The position numbers and the translations under genes were made by a program. A stretch of DNA of 64,000 nucleotides from Methanocella_A sp964548585. GTDB lineage: Archaea; Halobacteriota; Methanocellia; Methanocellales; Methanocellaceae. The notes below the pieces were generated by a model. That model had not been told where the DNA came from. It worked only from the letters and a program-made list of their open reading frames with translations, and did not search any database. Of the stretch, positions 1-7,777 are shown one piece after another (the first letter of the stretch is position 1; each line of letters starts with the position of its first letter). Location of the stretch: positions 12,865 to 76,864 of the forward strand of contig CAZJRS010000002.1 of NCBI GenBank assembly GCA_964548585.1, in the 5' to 3' direction.

Positions 1-270
1 AAAGCGATTGCGTGAAATTCCTGGCGATCCTCAGGATCCTGCGGAGAGCTTTGAGCAGGGCCATTAATGGTGAAGCGGTCCTGTGGACAGATATCCACGT
101 GTTAAAGGCCTGCATCAGAAAAACGCTCGGTGTTTCCAGCCATGACAATGCCAGGCAGGCTTTTCACATGGCGGCCGGTAATGAGACTGGCCTGGTATTT
201 GGCCAGAGCCATTAACAAAGCGCAAGAGCCAGTTGACTTGCAGCTTGCTTTTACGGCATTTTAGAGTTTT

Positions 271-399
271 CTATCTCCGGTTCCAGGCATAGTAGCCTTT
301 CATACTCGGAGAACCGTGGATGGCCTTGCCCTTGAGGGAGATATATACGTGGATATCCAGCCAGCCCTCCGCCAGCTCTACCATCGCGAGCTGCGGCAT
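271..399 (-). CDS. small hypothetical protein downstream of the ATC hydrolase-like gene
   Basis: A 42-codon reading frame that begins a few bases after the stop of the upstream gene on the same strand, with a GGAGA-type ribosome binding site inside the end of that gene about 8 bases before the ATG. The product is mixed in character, with no signal peptide, membrane segment or cysteine motif. I do not recognise a family. The spacing and ribosome binding site argue for translation with the upstream gene, but the frame is short and could be chance. The remaining bases 1-270 show nothing I can support. Confidence 0.3.
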   Translation of the reverse strand: MPQLAMVELAEGWLDIHVYISLKGKAIHGSPSMKGYYAWNRR

Positions 400-401
400 C
401 G

Positions 402-1142
402 CTAATTCTCCGGCTTCCTGCCCTTTCTCGTGTAGCACTGGTCGCAGACGCTCTTCCCTGTCGCCAGAGTGCCCTCCCTGTGGTACTCGAAGCCCGCTTC
501 CTTGCACAGCTGCCCGAAGTAGACCTCGTCACCCCGGCAGGACGTGATATAGCACAGGTAAGGGTCGCCCAGCTTCTTCGCCACTTCGTAAAAGGCGCAG
601 TACGTCACGTTCAGTTGGAAGGAGTCTTGATCGTCTTTCGCTATGGTATACGCCTCTATCCCGGACTCTGTCATCCGGTCCATTAGCGCCTTATAGTACT
701 GCTTGAACGGCGGCAGAAAATCCCCTCTGCCACAGGCTGTGAACGTTGCTGCCGATGCGAACATCTCCTCCATAATCTCGTACGAGGCGGAGTCCCCGAA
801 CTCAAACCGCAGTGCCTGCAGCCGATCCCTGCCGATCTTCGCTGCTACTGCCTTGTTCACGACGAACTTCTTAATGATGTTATCAAGGTCCTTTCTCGAT
901 ATGCCCCTTGCCAGGAGGTCGGACCAGTCCAGCTCCCTCGCCGCATGGAAATCGCCTTTGAATGTTTTAAGAAGGCCGATCGTGCCGCCCGTCCCCAGCG
1001 CCCACAGTAGCTTCAGGGAAAATTTACCCGTAGCCTTGAGCACTCTCAACTTCTTGCCGGCCGGCATCGATGAGATGCCCATCTCCATGATGTTCTTGCC
1101 ATAATTTTTCAAATCTTCGACTTTCATATCGCTTTGCGGCAT
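402..1142 (-). CDS. L-2-amino-thiazoline-4-carboxylate (ATC) hydrolase-like protein
   Basis: Resembles the ATC hydrolase family, whose founding bacterial member opens the thiazoline ring of L-ATC to N-carbamoyl-cysteine; archaeal members are uncharacterised. The C-terminal half carries the family pattern: a CAFYEVAKKLGDP-like stretch, then a conserved Cys-containing segment, then an EYHREGTLATGKSVCDQCY ending with paired cysteines. The start at 1142 is chosen over the in-frame ATG at 1187 because a perfect GGAGG lies 7 bases upstream of it, while the longer start has none. The gene is divergent to a DtxR-type repressor and shares its operator region, so it is probably metal regulated. The exact substrate is unknown; the family assignment is from motif memory. 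Confidence 0.65.
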   Translation of the reverse strand: MPQSDMKVEDLKNYGKNIMEMGISSMPAGKKLRVLKATGKFSLKLLWALGTGGTIGLLKTFKGDFHAARELDWSDLLARGISRKDLDNIIKKFVVNKAVAAKIGRDRLQALRFEFGDSASYEIMEEMFASAATFTACGRGDFLPPFKQYYKALMDRMTESGIEAYTIAKDDQDSFQLNVTYCAFYEVAKKLGDPYLCYITSCRGDEVYFGQLCKEAGFEYHREGTLATGKSVCDQCYTRKGRKPEN

Positions 1143-1221
1143 TGGTTTGCCTCCGTCAGGAGCTATGGTCTGGTCAGGGAAGGTCATTGCACCGATATGT
1201 CCCGGTCATGTCACAGCAATA

Positions 1222-1239
1222 ATTTAGGTATACCTAAAT
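1222..1239. promoter_or_regulatory. DtxR-type palindromic operator 1
   Basis: A perfect 18-base palindrome, ATTTAGGTATACCTAAAT, sits in the divergent region between the ATC hydrolase-like gene and the repressor gene. The TTAGG...CCTAA half-sites match the classic DtxR/IdeR iron-box half-site rather than the MntR box. It is about 80 bases from the hydrolase start. A TATA-like TATATAAG follows at about 1250-1257. It probably serves autoregulation of the repressor and control of the hydrolase-like gene. Confidence 0.75.
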
Positions 1240-1334
1240 ATTTTTAACGTATATAAGTTTATCGTATGTGGGGAAGCAGAGACTCTAATCTATTGTAGAC
1301 GATAGCGTCAGGCGTTTTCAATATGGTTTCGGCA

Positions 1335-1352
1335 TACCTAATTTTTTAGGTA
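1335..1352. promoter_or_regulatory. DtxR-type operator 2, half-sites in reversed order
   Basis: The sequence TACCTAA-TTTT-TTAGGTA uses the same half-sites as operator 1 but with the order swapped, so it is an everted palindrome. It ends 13 bases before the ATG of the repressor, where a bound protein would block initiation or translation start-up. Two sites at one locus suggest cooperative or looping autoregulation. Confidence 0.6.
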
Positions 1353-1365
1353 AAAGATATATACC

Positions 1366-1794
1366 ATGCTTGCACTCACTAGGATCATGCTATCCGAAAG
1401 GGCTGAGGACTACCTTGAGGCCATCTATGTCGTAGACCTGAAGAAAGGCTATGTGAGGGTGAAGGACCTGGCGGCCCAGCTAAGTGTCAGCTGTCCGAGC
1501 ACCATCGAAATGTTGAAAAAGCTCGCCGAGAAGAAGCTCATCAACTACGAAAAGTACGGTGGTATCACACTTACCGCCGAAGGCGATGAGATCGCTCGTG
1601 TCATCAAGGACCGGCACGATACCCTCGTCAGGCTGCTATCCATTGCCGGTGTACCGGATGATATCGCCAATAAAGACGCATGTATCATCGAGCACCACCT
1701 GAGCCCGAAGTCGCTGGAGCAGCTTAAAAAGCTGGTAGTATCCCTGGAAGGCGAAAAAGCCCACTGTGTCCAGGGTCTTTCCCTGACAAACTAG
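1366..1794 (+). CDS. DtxR/MntR-family metal-dependent transcriptional repressor
   Basis: About 134-142 residues: an N-terminal winged helix followed by the metal-binding/dimerisation domain, with no SH3-like third domain, like archaeal MDR1 and bacterial MntR. Metal ligands known from MntR can be matched: Asp and Glu in AEDYLEAIY, His in DRHDTL, and Glu-His in IIEHHLS. At the position of MntR Glu99 there is a Cys (DACIIEHH), as in the iron-type DtxR/IdeR proteins, which with the TTAGG operators points to Fe(II) sensing. The ATG at 1366 has a weak AGGTAA upstream; an ATG at 1390 is the alternative and would begin closer to the conserved domain. A broken copy lies at 7071-7355. Confidence 0.85.
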   Translation: MLALTRIMLSERAEDYLEAIYVVDLKKGYVRVKDLAAQLSVSCPSTIEMLKKLAEKKLINYEKYGGITLTAEGDEIARVIKDRHDTLVRLLSIAGVPDDIANKDACIIEHHLSPKSLEQLKKLVVSLEGEKAHCVQGLSLTN

Positions 1795-1810
1795 ATCGGG
1801 CAAAGGGGAG

Positions 1811-2180
1811 CCTAACTTTTCTAGGGGGCCTTCTAACACCCCAAATATTCCTCGGGAAGTCGTTATTACTACCTATCTGCCTTCTTCAGGTTGTACAATG
1901 CGGTGCCGCAACCCCGCATTGAGGGAATAACATGGGATGCAACTGTAACGGAAACTGTAAAGACTATGGAAAGCCCGGGTGCCTGTGTGCACTCCGAGAT
2001 AACCTGAAGCGGGCCCAGTCCGAGTACGTCGAGGAACCCGGCGCGGACAAGCCTGACTAGGATCAGGCACACATATATAGCTAGTAAACTCCGGTTCAGG
2101 TATAAACCGCCTCATAATTCCTGTCACGCCGGTGCATTTCGGAAGGACCATCAGGTCCTCCGGCGCCGGCTTTGGCAGAA
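1811..2180 (+). repeat. structured repeat element, copy R1 (two hairpins plus Cys-rich gene)
   Basis: First of three related segments (others at 7371-7741 and 8885-9101). Conserved parts in order: a leader with CCAAATATTCCTCGGGAAG and GTTATTAC, hairpin 1 (1897-1903 with 1914-1920, 7 bp), a 42-codon gene, then a tail with TCAGGT...ACCGCCT and a second hairpin (2128-2135 with 2163-2170, with an inner stem 2144-2149/2154-2159). Hairpin 1 directly precedes the ribosome binding site of the small gene. Stems are kept although their sequences differ among copies. The polarity is taken from the Cys-rich gene; whether it acts as RNA or as a mobile DNA unit is open. Confidence 0.7.
1932..2060 (+). CDS. 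Cys-rich metal-binding-like microprotein, copy 1
   Basis: A 42-residue protein starting MGCNCNGNCKD with cysteines at positions 3, 5, 9, 17 and 19, followed by a charged helix-like tail. The C-x-C-x3-C start is like small metallothionein-type metal chelators, but no family is recognised. A GAGGG ribosome binding site lies 7 bases upstream, immediately after hairpin 1 of the repeat element. A second copy at 7492-7620 keeps the first eleven residues unchanged, and eight codon differences between the copies are synonymous, which supports real coding. Its position after a DtxR-type repressor suggests a role in metal binding or sensing; this is inference. Confidence 0.6.
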   Translation: MGCNCNGNCKDYGKPGCLCALRDNLKRAQSEYVEEPGADKPD

Positions 2181-2383
2181 GGCTTGATTAGGGTATATCC
2201 TGCTCATGAAGGAAGTTGATTTTATATGGTTCCTATTCACTTTGCTCACCTGAATCATGTCAATGCCTGACAATTAGTCGATTTTTCATACTGGTTGAAT
2301 ACGACGATTTGTTTTATGGCACAATCACATATTATTATCAGTTTTAGCTTTGTCATATCAATTTAGAGTCTACGAAGAAATCT

Positions 2384-2391
2384 TTTATATA
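2384..2391 (+). promoter_or_regulatory. TATA box of the secreted toxin-like gene
   Basis: TTTATATA preceded by a purine-rich CGAAGAAAT that fits an archaeal BRE. Initiation would fall near 2412-2416, leaving a leader of about 35 bases to the ATG at 2451. The rest of 2181-2450 is AT-rich and shows no supported gene; its first part (2210-2235) resembles the sequence just before the histidine kinase start at 7778, showing how far the duplication extends. Confidence 0.5.
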
Positions 2392-2450
2392 GTAGCAAAT
2401 AGTTGAAACTAAGTGTTTGCCATTACTGGGTATGGCATAGGTGGTCAGCC

Positions 2451-5400
2451 ATGAATCGCTTACGTTTCCAACCGATCTTATCTGTACTAATTATAGCTGT
2501 TCTTCTCTCGTCTCTCTTGGTACCTGTGGTGGAAGCCTCGGTAGTCTACGGGCCCGCTCAGTTCGAAGGAGACTGGTACAAAAAAGCTGTTGCCAATAAA
2601 AATGGTAAAGGTAACGGATTCGGTAATTACCCGGATATCCTTAATGGAAGTCCGGTGAACGGTTGTAATCCCTCTCCTGTAAATTACGGGAGTATCAATC
2701 CCGGACTAGCATTCACCACCACCTTGTATGCTGATGATCGGCAGAACGGTGGGTTCCCGAAATCGGGGGGCAGCATCTGGACTGACGACACCGAAGCTCT
2801 GGCTGATTACCGGCAGCTGATGGACAACTACTGTCCTGAGGTGAAAGGGGGCCAGAAGCAGGACAAAGGCCTGCAGTACGGGAAGCAGGGTACGCAATCC
2901 CAGTCCGAGTCTGACCTGATCTTCAAATACCTGGACAAGTACGTCCAGAGACAGAACTTCACCATCGACGTTCCACATGGTAATTACACGTTGTATCTCA
3001 GGAACGGTGACGGTACTGGCAAGCAGGTCACGAACGGGACTATCTTCTTCGTCCGGTTGAACGACAAGGATGTTTTCACCCCGTGCGACATCTCTTCGAA
3101 GAACAAGGTGTTGAGCGAAAAAGCAACCGTCGGCCGGAATAACACTCTCCAGGTATTCGCGATCGGCGCCCCGGCCAGCTACCTCACCCTGTGGCTGGAA
3201 GACGAAGCGCCGGATATCGTGATCACCTCTCCCTGGGATGATACGGTTTCGAACGGATCTATCCGCCTGAAGGGATACGTGACCGATAAGAGCATCACCA
3301 CGGTCACTCTCCGGCTGAGCAACAACACTACTATTGGATCGGTACCGGTAACTAACGGTAACTTTACCACCGATTTCCTGATGACCGGCCCGGTCAAGAT
3401 CAACCTGAGCGGGGTCGACTCCACCCGGACGTTCAGGTCAGTAACTCTCTGCCTGGACGGTGACCTGATCACGGAAAAGATGGAGAGGCAGTACGGTTTC
3501 GATCCGCTCAACTCCGACTCCGACTCTAAGTTGACCCAGGTGAACGAAGCCAGTAATGGGATCAGCGACGGCTCTGAGATGTTCGGAGGCCAGCTTCCAG
3601 CCTTTGTAAAAGCCCGCACCGGCGCCGATCCGTTGAAGAATGATACGGATGCGGACGGTCTAACCGACTACTTCGAAGTGACGAAACTAGGCTGGCTGAC
3701 CAGCCTCAGGTCCACAGACTCAGACGGGGACGGCATGTCCGATGCCCAGGAAGACCCTGATCTGGATAGCTTGAGCAACCTGCAGGAGCAAACGTACGAT
3801 ACCAATCCTTACAATAACGATACAGATGGGGATTCGCTATCTGACAACTACGAGGTTAACGTCTCTCGCACAAACCCACTGGCAGCAGATACCGACGGCG
3901 ACGGGCTGACAGATGACAGCGATTTGAAGCTCGGGACCGATCCGAACAACCCCGATACCGACGGCGACGGTATCCTGGACGGCGACGAAACCTACACGAC
4001 TGCCTCTGCGAATGGCACTCTCGGGGTCACAGTAGCTGTCAAAGGTAAAGGAGACCTGGCGAAGGATCTGTTCATCAGTAACGAAACGTCCGTGCCGCTA
4101 AACAGCATACCGGCACTTGTAAGCCCGGTTGTCGATCTTGACTTAAACCGGTCGTTCGAGAGCGCCGACCTCACTATCTCGTACGATCCAGCGAGGGTCA
4201 CCGACTCGGGCAACCTGTCGATATTTTACTACAACGAGAGCGCCGGCACGTTCCAGCCCTTGCCCTCGACCATAGACTCGGTTAATCACACTATATCGGC
4301 GACAACCGGCCACTTTTCGACCTACGTCATCTTCCACATACCCACCTGGGACGCGCTTTTCAAAGCCAAGATGACCACCGGGCGTGGCACTAGCGACCTG
4401 ATGTTCGTGGACATGGTGTTCACCATCGACAGCTCGGGCAGCATGAGCTGGAATGATCCGGCGGGATACCGGAAGATAGCAGCCAAGAACTTCGTGGGAG
4501 CGCTGATACCCGGCGATCGGGCTGGAGTCGTGGACTTCGATTCCTATGCCAGCGTCACCAGGCCGCTGACAGGCGACTTCAACGCAGTCAACATGTCCAT
4601 AGACAGCCTGAACGCAGACGGAGGCACGGATATCGGCGCCGGCGTCAGCGCCGCCAACAACCAACTGATCACTTCGGGCAACCGCAGCCACGCCTGGATG
4701 ATGATCCTGCTCACAGACGGGCAGGGCAGCTATAACGACTACTATACCCAGCAGGCAAAGGCCAATAACATCACCATCTACACTGTCGGGCTCAGCAACA
4801 GCGTCGACAGCGCCTTGTTAACCCGGATCGCAACCGGAACGGGCGGACAGTACTTTCAGGTGACTTCCGCGGACCAGCTGCCGCAGGTCTTCCGCAACAT
4901 CTCAGAAGAAATAGAGCCCGCCGACACAGACGGCGACGGCCTGACGGACACGCTGGAAACCACCGGTTTCAGGGACGGCCGGGGCAAATGGTACAGGACA
5001 GACCCGAACAACCGGGATACCGACAGCGATGGGTTAGAAGACAGAGTGGAAGCCGGCCTGCTTTCGACCAACACGAGGGGCGAGCAATACTACAACGCCT
5101 ACAGCGACCCCACGCTCCATGATACCGACGGCGACAGCCTGTCTGACTTCGATGAGTACTACGAGGATACGGACGCCCTGATCCCCGACTGTGACCACGA
5201 CGGGCTCAATGATGGCCTGGAATTCGAGTTAGGCACAGACTCGTGGAGCCGGGATACTGACGGGGACGGGTACGATGACTGCAGTGAGCATTACGACTGG
5301 CTATACGATCCCCTTGTTCCCGAGCAGCACTTTAACTACCTGGAAATAGCTGCAGAAGTCGTTCTGGGCGCCTTGCTGGGCGACTGGGGCACATACGGGG

Positions 5401-6176
5401 GAGGCCACGGCAACGTCTGGTACCTCGCCGGCCAGCTCCTCAGCGGATTCATCGCCATCGGAGACATTCGAGATATATGCGCCTCGATCATCAACCTCGA
5501 CGGAGTCAACATCATCATTAACGCCATCGCCCTGATACCCGGATACGGCGATGCTGCAAAAGTCATATCGTCGATCGGCCAGTTCCTCCTCAAGAATCCC
5601 AAACAAGTGTTCGGGGTAGCGATCTTTGCTGTTAAAAACCTGCCCTATAAGGATACTAAAACCTTGCTTTCGATCGTAGATACATCGTATGGCAAGGGCA
5701 TAGTTAAGAGATTGTCCAATGGCATGTCGGATGAGGATATCTTAAAATGCAGCGATAAGAGTATAGATCTGAACGATGTATTGAGGGTTAAAGAAAGTAA
5801 TACCAAGTATACTGGCTGGGGCGTAGGCAATCAAGGGAACATCCAGGCCAATATCGAAAGACACTATAATGACCACGTCGAGTTTGATCCGACCTGGAAT
5901 ATCCGATCCATAGATGAGTACACCGAAAAAGCTTGTAATTTGCTATCCAGAAGAGACAGTTATGTAAATGTGTATTACCAGAGAGGAAATGGAAATATCG
6001 CCATATACGACAGAGTCAACAAAGAATTTGCAGTAGGCGATAAAAATGGGAATATCCTGACATACTACCGCCCACAAAATGGTGATTTCGAAAAAGCGGA
6101 TAATTACATTAGTGACAGAGAGAAAGCGTTCCAATTAGTACTGGTGCAAGGGGAGAAGTATTATGCTCGATCCTAA
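2451..6176 (+). CDS. large secreted polymorphic-toxin-like protein with TSP3 repeats and vWA domain
   Basis: 1241 residues from the ATG at 2451, chosen because a GGTGG lies just upstream and a signal peptide follows directly (basic start, hydrophobic run, cleavage near VEAS). Order: unique N-terminal region; beta-rich domain; a TSP3-like block with repeated DTDGDGLTD calcium motifs; a beta domain ending in ATTGHFSTYVIF; a von Willebrand A domain at about 655-820 with the MIDAS motif DSSGS; a second TSP3 block at about 825-960; a hydrophobic Gly-rich segment (LAGQLLSGFIAIGDIRDI) like pre-toxin regions; and a tail at about 1130-1241 with HYNDH, DEYTEKA, YDRVNKEFAVGDKNG and ILTYYRP. That tail is the arrangement of colicin-D-like (BECR-fold) RNase toxins. 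Base composition becomes AT-richer from about 5640. The stop lies inside the next gene, a probable immunity protein. Confidence 0.75.
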   Translation: MNRLRFQPILSVLIIAVLLSSLLVPVVEASVVYGPAQFEGDWYKKAVANKNGKGNGFGNYPDILNGSPVNGCNPSPVNYGSINPGLAFTTTLYADDRQNGGFPKSGGSIWTDDTEALADYRQLMDNYCPEVKGGQKQDKGLQYGKQGTQSQSESDLIFKYLDKYVQRQNFTIDVPHGNYTLYLRNGDGTGKQVTNGTIFFVRLNDKDVFTPCDISSKNKVLSEKATVGRNNTLQVFAIGAPASYLTLWLEDEAPDIVITSPWDDTVSNGSIRLKGYVTDKSITTVTLRLSNNTTIGSVPVTNGNFTTDFLMTGPVKINLSGVDSTRTFRSVTLCLDGDLITEKMERQYGFDPLNSDSDSKLTQVNEASNGISDGSEMFGGQLPAFVKARTGADPLKNDTDADGLTDYFEVTKLGWLTSLRSTDSDGDGMSDAQEDPDLDSLSNLQEQTYDTNPYNNDTDGDSLSDNYEVNVSRTNPLAADTDGDGLTDDSDLKLGTDPNNPDTDGDGILDGDETYTTASANGTLGVTVAVKGKGDLAKDLFISNETSVPLNSIPALVSPVVDLDLNRSFESADLTISYDPARVTDSGNLSIFYYNESAGTFQPLPSTIDSVNHTISATTGHFSTYVIFHIPTWDALFKAKMTTGRGTSDLMFVDMVFTIDSSGSMSWNDPAGYRKIAAKNFVGALIPGDRAGVVDFDSYASVTRPLTGDFNAVNMSIDSLNADGGTDIGAGVSAANNQLITSGNRSHAWMMILLTDGQGSYNDYYTQQAKANNITIYTVGLSNSVDSALLTRIATGTGGQYFQVTSADQLPQVFRNISEEIEPADTDGDGLTDTLETTGFRDGRGKWYRTDPNNRDTDSDGLEDRVEAGLLSTNTRGEQYYNAYSDPTLHDTDGDSLSDFDEYYEDTDALIPDCDHDGLNDGLEFELGTDSWSRDTDGDGYDDCSEHYDWLYDPLVPEQHFNYLEIAAEVVLGALLGDWGTYGGGHGNVWYLAGQLLSGFIAIGDIRDICASIINLDGVNIIINAIALIPGYGDAAKVISSIGQFLLKNPKQVFGVAIFAVKNLPYKDTKTLLSIVDTSYGKGIVKRLSNGMSDEDILKCSDKSIDLNDVLRVKESNTKYTGWGVGNQGNIQANIERHYNDHVEFDPTWNIRSIDEYTEKACNLLSRRDSYVNVYYQRGNGNIAIYDRVNKEFAVGDKNGNILTYYRPQNGDFEKADNYISDREKAFQLVLVQGEKYYARS

Positions 6177-6774
6177 TACGGAGTTTGACTTAATCGACCA
6201 GTTAAAACATTATATCCGGTATTGTAATGATTCGATAGACCACCTGAAATATGAATACGAAGAGGTAAAACTGGACGGGAGATATAATGTCTTAACCCCC
6301 TATAAATATCAATACCGGATATCTTTTATTTTGAGCTATCTTAAAAAAGAGGGCGTTGATGTCTTAGAATATGAAGCCGAGTATGCATTGATAAGTGGTT
6401 CTTTGCGGCAGATCGAGTCCGAGAGGGGTGGCGATCTGGTTGATAAGCTGGTTACCGATTTGAAGTACTGGTCTGAGTCGAACTTCAGGACGGTGTGTTA
6501 TTTAGCTCATGTGGAACCCGGCGATCTTTTTCTTTACGAGCGTATGGATGAACGGGACGATATAGAGATGCTCTTGATGAAACTGGACGGCCATCCCGAC
6601 ATACATTGTATTAAGGAGGGGGTCAGGCAGCTGGATAAAGCGCTGAAGTGCATCTACCGGGACCAACTTGAATTGTTGCTTAAAGAGTTCCCTGATCTTG
6701 ACGAACCTTATTATCCCGATAATTTTTGGTGGAGACACCCACTAAAATTAAAAGGACCGATGAGACGGGAATGA
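6163..6774 (+). CDS. probable immunity protein for the upstream toxin-like protein
   Basis: 203 residues, acidic, soluble, predicted mostly helical, with no signal peptide. Its ATG lies 14 bases inside the end of the secreted protein gene, so translation is coupled, and AGGGGAG upstream serves as ribosome binding site. The two genes share AT-richer codon use unlike the surrounding genes. I recognise no family. The immunity role is inferred from position, overlap, composition and cytoplasmic character, as for CdiI and other immunity genes of polymorphic toxins. It could instead be an unrelated hypothetical gene. Confidence 0.6.
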   Translation: MLDPNTEFDLIDQLKHYIRYCNDSIDHLKYEYEEVKLDGRYNVLTPYKYQYRISFILSYLKKEGVDVLEYEAEYALISGSLRQIESERGGDLVDKLVTDLKYWSESNFRTVCYLAHVEPGDLFLYERMDERDDIEMLLMKLDGHPDIHCIKEGVRQLDKALKCIYRDQLELLLKEFPDLDEPYYPDNFWWRHPLKLKGPMRRE

Positions 6775-6934
6775 CAAACTAAAAAAATGATATTGCACAT
6801 CGTAGGGTTGCAGAAGTAATTCACACCATATAATTATCCGGGATCATGGATTGGGGCGACCGGTTAAACTACCCGGGATCGCGTGGAATTAGCGGAAGGC
6901 ACACCAATAATGCGACATGAGCTCCAATTTTATG

Positions 6935-7070
6935 GGCCATGACAACGTCTGGTACCTCGCCGGCCAGCTCCTCAGCGGATTCATCGCCATCGGAGACATC
7001 CGGGACATATGCGCCTCGATCATCAACCTCGACGGCGTCAACATCATCATTAACGCCATCGCCCTGATAC
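6935..7070 (+). pseudogene. orphan fragment of the pre-toxin segment
   Basis: 136 bases nearly identical to 5403-5538 of the secreted protein gene (only a handful of mismatches), coding the same GHxNVWYLAGQLL to INAIALI stretch. It has no signal peptide, no upstream domains and no toxin tail. It is joined in frame, by a sharp junction at about 7070, to a fragment of the DtxR-type repressor, giving a 117-codon chimeric frame (6917-7270). It is best read as the remains of a duplicated toxin cassette. Confidence 0.8.
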
Positions 7071-7355
7071 TGAAGAAGCTCGATGAGATACGACTAATTC
7101 ACAACGAGAAGTATCGGGGTATAACACTTACCACCGAAGGCGAGGAGATCGCCCGGGTCATCAAGGACCGGCACGATACGCTCGTCAGGCTGCTGTCCAT
7201 CGCCGGCATGCCCGCCGATATCGCGCCGATAAGGGCGCGTGCATCATCGAGCACACCACCTGAGCCCTAAGTCGCTAGAGCAGCTAACAAAGCTGGTAGC
7301 AGCGCTTGAGGGTGACAAAGCCCACTGGATTCAGGGCTTTTCCATAAAAATCTAG
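7071..7355 (+). pseudogene. broken copy of the DtxR-type repressor
   Basis: Corresponds to 1514-1794 of the intact repressor: the end of the winged helix and the metal-binding domain. It lacks the N-terminal DNA-binding helices. Two 2-base insertions (near ATCGCGCCG and GAGCACACC) shift the frame and give a premature stop at about 7270, while the original stop region remains recognisable to 7355. Substitutions are spread over all codon positions, so the copy has decayed for some time. Confidence 0.8.
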
Positions 7356-7370
7356 ATCAGGCGCATCACG

Positions 7371-7741
7371 GCCTAACTTTTATAGGGACCTTCCCGGACT
7401 CCGAATATCACTTGGGAAGTCGTTATGACTACCTACCTGCATTTTCGTGTTTGTAAGGTGCGGCATCTCAACGTCGCATCGAGGTAATAACATGGGATGC
7501 AACTGCAATGGAAACTGTAAAGACTTTGTAAAGCCAGGGTGCCTGCGTGCACTTCGAGAAAACCTAAACCGGGCCCGGACGGAGCAGGTCGAAGAGCCTG
7601 CTGTCGACGGGCACGAATAGATCGGACAGTACCGACAACAGAACAAACTCCGGTTCAGGTAAAAACCGCCTTAGCATTCCTGTCATGCCGGCGCATTTCG
7701 GAAGGATCCTCCGGTCCTCCGGCGCCGGCTTCGACAGTAGG
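7371..7741 (+). repeat. structured repeat element, copy R2
   Basis: Second copy of the element. Hairpin 1 is 7457-7464 with 7473-7480, 8 bp including G-U pairs, with a different stem sequence from R1 but the same place before GAGGTAATAACATG. Hairpin 2 is 7687-7694 with 7722-7729, a perfect 8 bp. It contains the second Cys-rich gene. The tail runs into the start of the histidine kinase gene, so hairpin 2 may lie in that gene's leader. Confidence 0.7.
7492..7620 (+). CDS. Cys-rich metal-binding-like microprotein, copy 2
   Basis: 42 residues, MGCNCNGNCKDF start as in copy 1, with cysteines at 3, 5, 9 and 17; the fifth Cys of copy 1 is Arg here. A GAGG ribosome binding site lies right after hairpin 1 of the repeat. 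The N-terminal metal-site-like part is kept and the tail has diverged. It lies between a dead repressor copy and a histidine kinase. No family recognised; a role in metal binding is inference. Confidence 0.55.
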   Translation: MGCNCNGNCKDFVKPGCLRALRENLNRARTEQVEEPAVDGHE

Positions 7742-7777
7742 CTGGAAGAGTCTGCCTCCCGGAAGGAAGTCACTTTT

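Noticed and set aside
12..215. 67-codon frame at the left edge
   Set aside because: No ribosome binding site, no family resemblance and odd composition; probably chance.
6775..6934. Possible promoter or gene after the immunity candidate
   Set aside because: 160 bases without a supported frame or clear TATA box; only the start of the chimeric pseudogene follows.
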